Positions 12,406 to 17,773 of a stretch of 17,773 nucleotides of DNA are shown one piece after another. A program made the translations under genes and the position numbers. The notes below the pieces were generated by a model. It did not search any database. It was not told the origin of the DNA and saw nothing but the letters and a program-made list of their open reading frames with translations. The stretch is from Actinomycetota bacterium (GTDB taxonomy: Bacteria; Actinomycetota; Acidimicrobiia; Acidimicrobiales; Ilumatobacteraceae), in contig SXYT01000002.1 in the NCBI GenBank assembly GCA_005788205.1, positions 1 through 17,773 of the forward strand, written 5' to 3'. The number at the start of each line of letters is the position of its first letter. Within the stretch, counting starts at the first letter, position 1.

Positions 12406-13065
12406 GTGGATTCCGAGAAGCGGCTCTGTGACGACATTGCCTCGTGCAGGGCCTGCCCGCGCCTCGTGGAGTGGCGCGAGCGCATGGCCACGGAGAAGCG
12501 CGCCTCGTACCGTGACGAGGCGTACTGGGGCCGGGCAGTGCCCGGTTTCGGTGACGCGAATGCCGGTGTCTACGTTCTCGGTCTGGCGCCGGCGGCGCAC
12601 GGTGCGAACAGGACGGGACGGATGTTCACGGGCGACCGCAGCGGGGACTGGCTGTACCGCGCCATGCACCGCGCCGGGTTCGCCAACCAACCGACGTCGA
12701 CGGACCGCAACGACGGGCTGGAGCTGGCCGGAGCGTGGGTGGGCGCCGCCGTCCGCTGCGCGCCGCCGGACAACAAGCCGACGAACGACGAACGTGACGA
12801 GTGCCGGGCGTTCCTGCGCCGCGAGCTCGACCTGCTGGTCAACCTGCGCGTCGTCGTGTGCCTGGGCAGCTTCGCCTACGCGGCAATCGCGAGGGAACTG
12901 GGAATCCGGCCGCGCCCGAAGTTCGGCCACGGCGTGGAGGCCGTGGCGGGGCACGTCACGGTGGTCTGCTCGTTCCACCCCAGCCAGCAGAACACGTTCA
13001 CGGGCAAGCTGACCGAGCCGATGCTGGACGCGGTGTTCTCGCGGGCCCGCGCGCTCGCCGGCTGA
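12406..13065 (+). CDS. Family 5 (UDGb-type) uracil-DNA glycosylase with [4Fe-4S] cluster
   Basis: The 219-residue enzyme excises uracil, and in this family often other deaminated bases, from DNA. Motif 1 is LGLAPAAHGANRTGRMFTGD (about 58-77), where family 5 lacks the catalytic Asp/Asn used by other UDGs. Motif 2 is CSFHPSQQNTFTGKLT (188-203), with the catalytic-region histidine His190 region HPSQQN. Cysteines Cys14 and Cys17 (CRAC) with Cys118 and Cys133 are placed to ligate the [4Fe-4S] cluster. The start is GTG 12406; a longer frame to 12133 is a shadow of the phosphatase gene. Deamination repair suits a high-GC genome. It diverges from the phosphatase unit and has no evident operon partner. 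Confidence 0.93.
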   Translation: MDSEKRLCDDIASCRACPRLVEWRERMATEKRASYRDEAYWGRAVPGFGDANAGVYVLGLAPAAHGANRTGRMFTGDRSGDWLYRAMHRAGFANQPTSTDRNDGLELAGAWVGAAVRCAPPDNKPTNDERDECRAFLRRELDLLVNLRVVVCLGSFAYAAIARELGIRPRPKFGHGVEAVAGHVTVVCSFHPSQQNTFTGKLTEPMLDAVFSRARALAG

Positions 13066-13086
13066 ACGGCAACGCAGCCCGACAGA

Positions 13087-13998
13087 TCAGCTGAGCGCCT
13101 TGCGCAGCGCGTTCGCGGCGATGAGGTGCGCGCTCTCGGCATCGTCCATCAACTGGTGCATGCCGAAGAAGCTGTGGAACTGGCCGTTGAACCGCACGAT
13201 CGATGCCTGGCTGCCGTTCTCGATCATTCGGGCCCCGTACGCCTCGCCCTCGTCGCGCAGCGGGTCGTACTGGGCGGTGATGATGAGCGCCGGCGGCAGG
13301 TCGCGGAACAGGGCGTCGGGCGAGAAGAGCGGGGAGGCGAGCTCCTCGCGGTACCGCGCCGCATCGGGCACGTAGTGGCCGATGAACCACGCCATCGCCT
13401 GCTCGGTGAGGACTGGACCGGCCGAGTTCTCGCGGTGGGACGCGTGCGACTGGGTCATGTCCGTGGCGGGGTAGATGAGCAACTGGAACCTGACGGGCAC
13501 CGGGCGCTGCTGGGCCACCACGGCGGCAAGATTGCCGCCCGCTGAGTCACCACCCACCGCGATGCGGTCGGGGTCGATGCCGAGCTCGGCTGCGTTCTCT
13601 GACGCCCACCGCAGCGCACAGAGGGAGTCCTCCACGGCGGCGGGGTAGCGGTGCTCCGGGGCAAGCCGGTAGTCGACCGAGAGGACCGCGTGCCCGGACT
13701 TGTTCGCGAGCGACCGGCAGACGGCGTCGTGCGAGTCGAGCCCGCCGATCACCCATCCGCCACCGTGGTAGTAGACGAGCAGACCGAGGTTCTTCGCTGC
13801 CGATGGCCTGTAGAGGCGCGACGGGACACCGCCCGCGCTCAGGTCGCGGATCTCGTGCACGTCCTCCGTCGGGGGAACCTGGCGCGAGTCGTAGTAGGCG
13901 CGGAACTCCTCGGGCGTGGACTCGTGGATGACCGGGCCGCCGAGCGCCGCCATCATCTCGATGATCGCCTTGGCCTGGGGGTGAAGATTGATGGACAC
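13087..13998 (-). CDS. Alpha/beta hydrolase, hormone-sensitive-lipase (family IV) esterase
   Basis: A 303-residue carboxylesterase/lipase. The oxyanion-hole motif YYHGGGW (HGGG 78-81) and VDYRLAPEHRYPAAVED are the HSL-family hallmarks. The nucleophile elbow is GGDSAGG (Ser152), and the triad is completed by Asp255 (QYDPLRDEG) and His285 (GQFHSFFG). It lacks a signal peptide and is probably cytosolic, hydrolysing short-to-medium acyl esters. The start is GTG 13998, with AAGGA 6 nt upstream, lying 2 nt after the stop of the FrhB-like gene, so the two are co-translated. The substrate is unknown and the link with a flavoprotein and ammonium uptake genes is unexplained. It converges with the glycosylase gene, leaving 21 nt with no terminator visible. 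Confidence 0.93.
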   Translation of the reverse strand: MSINLHPQAKAIIEMMAALGGPVIHESTPEEFRAYYDSRQVPPTEDVHEIRDLSAGGVPSRLYRPSAAKNLGLLVYYHGGGWVIGGLDSHDAVCRSLANKSGHAVLSVDYRLAPEHRYPAAVEDSLCALRWASENAAELGIDPDRIAVGGDSAGGNLAAVVAQQRPVPVRFQLLIYPATDMTQSHASHRENSAGPVLTEQAMAWFIGHYVPDAARYREELASPLFSPDALFRDLPPALIITAQYDPLRDEGEAYGARMIENGSQASIVRFNGQFHSFFGMHQLMDDAESAHLIAANALRKALS

Positions 13999-14000
13999 GG

Positions 14001-15233
14001 TCAGTCCTTCGGTTCCGCGGGGCTGTTCGCTGGCTCGGCGGCGGCGGGATCTGCGGGGGCCTCAGCCGGCGCGGCGGCCTTTTTCTTCAGGGCCGGGGTG
14101 CCGACCTTCACGGTCGTCTCGGCCCAGTCCGGCCAGCGGCGGCGGCTCACGATCGAGAGCGTGCGCAGCAGTTTCATGGCGACCTCGTCGTCCTGGGCGG
14201 GCTTCGACTCGATCACGCCGTCCTTGATCATCCGCTCGATCACCTCGACGCCCAGCTTCGTGCGCACGATCGTGAGGGTCCAGTCGTTGTCCTTGCCGAT
14301 GCCGCCGGTGGAGATGTCCGCGTGCTCGGCGGCGAAGTCGGGACAGCTCTTGCAGCCCTCGCGCGTCCACTGGTGGCACTCCTTCAGGTCGATCTCATGG
14401 AACGAGCCGTCCTTCATCCAGATCTGGAAGGCACCCTTGATGTTCATCTTCACCATGTCCTCCTTCTTCAGGCCGTACTTCGGCTCGAAGAGTTCGGAGA
14501 AGATCGCGTCGTCGAAGGTCTTGCTGCAGAGGAGGCCGATGTTGAACTGGAAGGGCTTGCCGACCTTGCCTGCCTTGCGGCTCCACATGGTGGGAGGCGA
14601 GGACACCTGGCAGCCCATGCCGACCAGCGCAAGTTTCGTGAGCCCGGCCTCCTGGGCTTCGCGCAACGCCAGTGGGTTCGCGCAGTAGGTGTAGCGCGAG
14701 CCGGCGGTGGCGAGGACCTCGTCCTTCGTGCGCACGAGCATGGGCTTGGCCTTCCACCGGTCGTCGTCCTCCACTCCGCTGACGAGCGCGCCCTCGATGT
14801 AGTCGTTGTCGAGGAGCCACGCGAGCATCGCGGTCACGAAGCCGCCGTCCTGGCCCTTCTCGTGCTGGACCTTGTCCGTGGCGCGGGTGAGGAGCAACTG
14901 TTCCCAGATGCCGGCCATCTCGTCGTCCTGGCGCTGGCGCCCGAAGAGGTGCTCGTTCGCGCTGGTCTCCCACTTGCGGAAACGCGGGCAGGCCCGGGTG
15001 CAGGTGGTGCATCCCTTCTCTCCGTGGATGCAATTGTCCAGCCCGAGCTCCTCTTCCAGGTGGAAGGGCTTGTACTTGCCCTCCTCGTGCTCGTACCCGA
15101 TGACATCATGCGGACACGTCACCACGCAGCCGGCACACCCGGTGCAGAGACCCGTGTTGATGACCTCTTCGTACAGCTCTCTCCACTGCGCGGTCCAGCG
15201 CTCTGCCTTGACGGGTGCCTCTGTCGTGCTCAT
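14001..15233 (-). CDS. FrhB-family (coenzyme F420 hydrogenase/dehydrogenase beta subunit-like) iron-sulfur flavoprotein
   Basis: The 410-residue protein has an N-terminal di-cluster ferredoxin domain: Cys30, Cys33, Cys36, Cys40 (CTGCAGCVVTCP) and Cys68, Cys75, Cys78, Cys82 (CIHGEKGCTTCTRACP). The FrhB N- and C-terminal domains follow, with GQDGGFVTAML (128-138), the Cys-containing LVGMGCQVSS (Cys208) and ECHQWTREGCKSCPDFAAEHADIS (Cys286, 294, 297). Relatives bind FAD and a further cluster, and move electrons between ferredoxin and F420 or tetrapyrroles (FrhB, FpoF, HCAR/BciB). No hydrogenase subunits are nearby, so it is a stand-alone oxidoreductase. The last ~35 residues are a low-complexity Ala/Pro/Glu tail after KKK. 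It begins 16 nt downstream of glnK with its own leaderless-type -10 and is coupled to the hydrolase. Family is firm; F420 use is inference. Confidence 0.88.
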   Translation of the reverse strand: MSTTEAPVKAERWTAQWRELYEEVINTGLCTGCAGCVVTCPHDVIGYEHEEGKYKPFHLEEELGLDNCIHGEKGCTTCTRACPRFRKWETSANEHLFGRQRQDDEMAGIWEQLLLTRATDKVQHEKGQDGGFVTAMLAWLLDNDYIEGALVSGVEDDDRWKAKPMLVRTKDEVLATAGSRYTYCANPLALREAQEAGLTKLALVGMGCQVSSPPTMWSRKAGKVGKPFQFNIGLLCSKTFDDAIFSELFEPKYGLKKEDMVKMNIKGAFQIWMKDGSFHEIDLKECHQWTREGCKSCPDFAAEHADISTGGIGKDNDWTLTIVRTKLGVEVIERMIKDGVIESKPAQDDEVAMKLLRTLSIVSRRRWPDWAETTVKVGTPALKKKAAAPAEAPADPAAAEPANSPAEPKD

Positions 15234-15239
15234 GACACG

Positions 15240-15245
15240 AGATTA
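15240..15245 (-). promoter_or_regulatory. Internal leaderless -10 of the FrhB-like gene
   Basis: On the minus strand TAATCT ends 6 nt before the ATG at 15233, in the 16-nt gap after glnK. No Shine-Dalgarno sequence is present. This suggests a secondary promoter allowing the FrhB-hydrolase pair to be expressed apart from amt-glnK. Confidence 0.5.
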
Positions 15246-15249
15246 GGGG

Positions 15250-15588
15250 CTAGATGGCGTCTGCGCCCTGTTCGCCCGTGCGGATGCGGATGATCTGGTC
15301 CACGCTGGTCACCCAGATCTTGCCGTCACCGATCTTGCCGGTGGCGGCCGCCTTCTGGATGACCTCGATGACGGCGTCTGCGCTGGTGTCGTCCACGACA
15401 AGTTCGATCTTGGCCTTCGGCACGAAGTCGATCTGGTACTCGGAGCCGCGGTAGGTCTCCGTGTGGCCGCCCTGGCGGCCGAAGCCGCGGACCTCGCTGA
15501 CGGTGATGCCCTGGACGCCTGCGGTTTTCAGGGCCTCCTTCACATCGTCGATCTTGAACGGCTTGATGACTGCGGTGATGAGTTTCAT
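15250..15588 (-). CDS. glnK: PII nitrogen signal transduction protein (GlnK)
   Basis: A 112-residue PII protein, full length. MKLITAVIKPFKIDDVKEAL is the family start; the T-loop GRQGGHTETYRGSEYQIDFVP carries Tyr46 and the modifiable Tyr51; the Walker-like GKIGDGKIWV and C-terminal IIRIRTGEQGADAI bind ATP/ADP and 2-oxoglutarate. PII trimers sense energy and nitrogen status and plug the Amt channel through the T-loop. In Actinobacteria Tyr51 is usually adenylylated by GlnD, which is not in the window. It lies 27 nt downstream of amt, with AAAGG as ribosome site, the standard amt-glnK pairing that supports GlnK over GlnB. Confidence 0.97.
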   Translation of the reverse strand: MKLITAVIKPFKIDDVKEALKTAGVQGITVSEVRGFGRQGGHTETYRGSEYQIDFVPKAKIELVVDDTSADAVIEVIQKAAATGKIGDGKIWVTSVDQIIRIRTGEQGADAI

Positions 15589-15615
15589 GGTGGTGCCTTT
15601 CCGGTTCCGTGTCTA

Positions 15616-16872
15616 CTACGCCTGGTATGCGCTCTCGGCGTGCTGGCTCTGGTCAAGGCCGACAAGCTCGTCCTCTGGGGTCACCCGCATCCCGATCGTG
15701 GCGTCAATGACCTTGGCAGCCACGTACGTCACCACGAAGGAGAACGCAAGGGTGGCGCCGGACGCGATGATCTGGTTGACGAGCAGCGTGGTGCCGCCCC
15801 CGAAGAAGAGTCCGTCGAAGCCGAGGCCGTTCACCTTCGTGTCGGCGAAGAGGCCGAGCAGAAGGGCCCCGATGAGCCCGCCCACGAGGTGCACTGCGAT
15901 CACGTCGAGGCTGTCGTCGAAACCGAACTTTGTCTTGAGACGCAGCGCCAGGTAGCAGACCGCACCGGCGACCGCGCCGATGGCCACGGGGGCCATCCCG
16001 CCGACGAAGCCGGCGCACGGGGTGATGGCCACGAGGCCCGCGACCGCGCCGGATGCCGCGCCGAGCGATGTGGCATGGCCCGAGCGCAGCTTCTCGACGA
16101 CGAGCCACGAGAGCATCCCCGTTGCTGCGGCGAGGTGGGTGTTGACGAGGGCCTGTGCGGCCAGGCCGTTCGCGCCGAGCGCGGAGCCGGCGTTGACCCC
16201 GAACCAGCCGAACCAGAGGAGGCCCGTGCCGAGGATGGTGAAGGGGAGGTTGTGCGGGGGCATCGCCTCGCGGGGCCAGCCCTTGCGGTTCCCGAGGACG
16301 AGAACAACGGCGAGTGCTGCCGCGCCGGCGTTGATGTGCACGACCGCACCGCCGGCGAAGTCGAGTGCACCGCGCTTGAAGAGCCAGCCGTTGGGGCTGA
16401 ACACCCAGTGCGCCACGACCGGGTAGACGATGACGGCCCAGACGCCGATCAGCACTGCGTAGGCGCTGAACTTCATGCGGTCCGCGGTGGCGCCGGTGAT
16501 GAGGGCGGGCGTGATGACCGCGAACATCATCTGGTAGCCGAAGAAGGCGAGAATCGGGATGATGAGGCCGAAGTCACCGGTGTAGCCCGGCAGCTCCGCG
16601 ATCGTTGCGAGGTCCTTCATGAAGACGAAGTCAAGGTTGCCGATCCATGCACCGGTGCCGCCGAAGGCGAGGCTGAACCCGATCGCCGCCCAGAGGATCG
16701 AGATGAGGCCGAGCGCGAACACGTTCTGCATGAGCATCCCGAGCATGTTCTTCGAGCGGACCATGCCGCCGTAGAAAAACGCGAGGCCGGGCGTCATGAA
16801 GGCGACCAGCGCCGTCGAGACGAGGACCCAGGCTGTCGCGCCAGAATCGATTGTTGCCGCTGCTGCCAACAT
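15616..16872 (-). CDS. amt: Ammonium transporter (Amt/MEP/Rh family)
   Basis: This 418-residue integral membrane protein has about eleven transmembrane helices. Family motifs include AFMTPGLAFFYGGMVRSKN near the N-terminus and ALDFAGGAVVHINAG, holding Asp171 and twin-histidine His179. LLWFGWFGVNAGSALGANG and DVIAVHLVGGLIGALL (second pore histidine His328) complete them. These correspond to E. coli AmtB Asp160, His168 and His318, so conduction should be intact. Start ATG 16872 is fixed by GGAGG (16878-16882 on the minus strand) 5 nt upstream; an upstream TTG at 16884 would overlap that site. The mature N-terminus is direct, without an obvious cleaved signal. It is co-transcribed with glnK, whose product gates it. 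A GlnR-like box precedes its promoter, implying induction under nitrogen limitation. Confidence 0.97.
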   Translation of the reverse strand: MLAAAATIDSGATAWVLVSTALVAFMTPGLAFFYGGMVRSKNMLGMLMQNVFALGLISILWAAIGFSLAFGGTGAWIGNLDFVFMKDLATIAELPGYTGDFGLIIPILAFFGYQMMFAVITPALITGATADRMKFSAYAVLIGVWAVIVYPVVAHWVFSPNGWLFKRGALDFAGGAVVHINAGAAALAVVLVLGNRKGWPREAMPPHNLPFTILGTGLLWFGWFGVNAGSALGANGLAAQALVNTHLAAATGMLSWLVVEKLRSGHATSLGAASGAVAGLVAITPCAGFVGGMAPVAIGAVAGAVCYLALRLKTKFGFDDSLDVIAVHLVGGLIGALLLGLFADTKVNGLGFDGLFFGGGTTLLVNQIIASGATLAFSFVVTYVAAKVIDATIGMRVTPEDELVGLDQSQHAESAYQA

Positions 16873-16910
16873 GTGAGCCTCCAAGGGGAATCAAGGTGTG
16901 TCAGGAGATG

Positions 16911-16916
16911 AAGATA
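16911..16916 (-). promoter_or_regulatory. Candidate -10 of the amt-glnK operon
   Basis: On the minus strand TATCTT fits TANNNT, predicting a start near 16904 and a 32-nt leader carrying the GGAGG ribosome site. The -35 position (about 16934-16939) is non-consensus (ACACTG) and falls inside the GlnR-like box, as expected of an activator-dependent promoter. Confidence 0.4.
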
Positions 16917-16926
16917 AACGAGCGCT

Positions 16927-16953
16927 GTTTCGGCAGTGTTTCGTGGCGGTGAA
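16927..16953 (-). promoter_or_regulatory. GlnR-like binding box upstream of amt
   Basis: Reading the minus strand, TTCAC (16949-16953), GAAAC (16938-16942) and GAAAC (16927-16931) are separated by exactly 6 nt each, an 11-bp period. Actinobacterial GlnR recognises gTnAC-N6-GAAAC units, so the first pair is a near-complete box (one mismatch) with an additional GAAAC. GlnR controls amt-glnK operons in Streptomyces and mycobacteria, which supports the reading. Confidence 0.6.
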
Positions 16954-17020
16954 GGGAGGTGGAACGCGCTGTGTCCGCATCACGGGCGTTGCCCAGGTGG
17001 GATGGGGCTCGGTCGGGCCG

Positions 17021-17773
17021 TCACCCGGGGGTTGTGCCCGTGGGATCGCGCCGCGCCAGCCTGACACGCAGGAGAAGCGGTGCGATCACCGTGGTCACGA
17101 GCACGACGAGGAGCACGACGGCGTGAAGATCGTCGTCGAAGACGCCCACGGAGACACCGATGGTGGCGAAGATGAGGCCCACTTCGCCGCGTGGGACCAT
17201 GCCGAGACCGATCAGCACGCGGTCAGTGTCGGTGCCGACGGCACCGAACCCGGCCAGCACCTTGCCCGCGACCGCGACGACGGAGAGGACACCTGCGACC
17301 CGGAGCACGTGCGGGTCGAGGAACTTTCCGGCGTCGGTGTCGATGCCGATCTGAAGGAAGAACACGGGGATGAGGACACCCCCGAGCGCGGTGAACTCGC
17401 GGGCGATTCGGTCGCGGTGGGCGGTGCGCCCCAGCGCGGTCCCCGCGACGAACGCCCCGATGATCGGGGCCAGCTGGGCGCTGCTCGCTGCTGCGGAGAA
17501 CCCGAAGGTCACGGCCGCGGCGACCGCGCCGACTGTCGCCGCAGAGGCCGCCCGCGCGCCGACGATGGCAAAGAGGCGCGGGACGAGGAGAACCCCGGCA
17601 ACGGTGCTCACCACGAGAAACCCGGCCGCGAGCCCGATCGTGGAGGCGATGGCGGCCGCGTCCAGCGACCCCTGCTCCACCACACGCGTGACGACCGTGA
17701 GGATCACGAGCCCCAGCACATCGTCGGCAACGGCGGCGCCGAGGACGATGCGCGCCTCCGTCGAGGCCAGGGC
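17021..17773 (-). CDS. Monovalent cation/H+ antiporter, CPA2 (KefB/NapA-like) family, N-terminus cut by window edge
   Basis: The visible 250 residues are the C-terminal part of a Na+/H+ exchanger (PF00999) domain; the N-terminal helices lie beyond base 17773. At the edge the frame reads TEARIVLGAAVADDVLGLVI, the CPA2 core-helix motif with the paired aspartates (ADDV) that carry protons and cations. About six to seven hydrophobic helices follow, with GAFVAGTALGRT, PVFFLQIGID and GMVPRGEVGLIFATIG matching the family; the last is the conserved R-G-E motif. The protein ends with a short basic tail, without the RCK/TrkA-N domain found in KefB/KefC, so it is the short form. The 148-nt gap to amt holds the amt promoter. 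Transported ion (Na+ or K+) is undetermined. Confidence 0.93.
   Translation of the reverse strand, partial: ALASTEARIVLGAAVADDVLGLVILTVVTRVVEQGSLDAAAIASTIGLAAGFLVVSTVAGVLLVPRLFAIVGARAASAATVGAVAAAVTFGFSAAASSAQLAPIIGAFVAGTALGRTAHRDRIAREFTALGGVLIPVFFLQIGIDTDAGKFLDPHVLRVAGVLSVVAVAGKVLAGFGAVGTDTDRVLIGLGMVPRGEVGLIFATIGVSVGVFDDDLHAVVLLVVLVTTVIAPLLLRVRLARRDPTGTTPG

Noticed and set aside
14001..15233. True F420-reducing hydrogenase subunit
   Set aside because: No large or small hydrogenase subunit genes or maturation genes are adjacent, so only the FrhB fold is supported.
14322..15293. Plus-strand frame (323 codons) opposite the FrhB-like gene
   Set aside because: Leu/Val/Glu-rich shadow without motifs; the minus-strand protein has eight ferredoxin cysteines in correct spacing.
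16873..16884. Upstream TTG start for amt
   Set aside because: It would overlap the GGAGG ribosome site that is correctly spaced for ATG 16872.
15463..16911. Long plus-strand open frame (482 codons) opposite glnK and amt
   Set aside because: It spans two well-identified genes in antisense and its translation is low-complexity and charged, unlike any protein family.
1..17773. Mobile element, prophage, CRISPR array, tRNA or defence island
   Set aside because: No transposase, integrase, direct-repeat array, tRNA cloverleaf or composition shift was seen; the gene content is core-like throughout.

Overview
This is a high-GC, gene-dense chromosomal window of ordinary bacterial housekeeping and regulatory genes. 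A WhiB-family Fe-S regulator, a PdtaS-type histidine kinase, DUF3107, a pair of ArsA/Get3-like ATPases, and the SCO1664 / DUF3090 / MSMEG_4193-phosphatase trio together place it firmly in Actinomycetota. The divergence from Mycobacterium and Streptomyces, the F420-type flavoprotein and the gene order suggest a deep lineage such as Acidimicrobiia; that class assignment is inference. There is no tRNA, rRNA, insertion sequence, phage gene or CRISPR array, and no stretch over 300 bases lacks a gene.

Positions 1-5700 form a redox/Fe-S and signalling block. A truncated ArsR/SufR-like repressor (minus) diverges from an Mrp/ApbC Fe-S carrier ATPase, with a perfect ACTAC-N4-GTAGT repeat between them. 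Rightward follow DUF3107, two ArsA-like ATPases whose reading frames overlap by 4 nt, and the kinase PdtaS; a WhiB protein converges on pdtaS from the right. The kinase and the WhiB gene each have a leader with striking inverted repeats.

Positions 5700-9480 carry metabolic genes: a cytosolic glycerophosphodiester phosphodiesterase (plus), a convergent diacylglycerol/sphingosine-kinase-fold lipid kinase (minus), and etfB-etfA (plus), which end at a textbook intrinsic terminator at 9418-9455.

Positions 9479-13065 hold a leftward four-gene unit: MSMEG_4193-type histidine phosphatase, DUF3090, SCO1664-family kinase-fold protein, and an unrecognised 336-residue protein. Spacings of 1 and 3 nt and a 16-nt overlap indicate coupled expression. 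A family-5 (UDGb) uracil-DNA glycosylase diverges from this unit through a 26-nt shared promoter region. The kinase-fold/phosphatase/Zn-ribbon combination has no established biochemical role that I know of and is the best candidate here for an undescribed system.

Positions 13087-17773 read leftward: a truncated CPA2 cation/H+ antiporter at the right edge, then amt-glnK behind a GlnR-like box (TTCAC-N6-GAAAC-N6-GAAAC), then an FrhB-family two-[4Fe-4S] flavoprotein and an HSL-type alpha/beta hydrolase, closely packed behind glnK. A recurrent promoter grammar, TANNNT ending 6-7 nt before the start codon with no Shine-Dalgarno sequence, appears at several divergent or internal starts and indicates frequent leaderless transcription.
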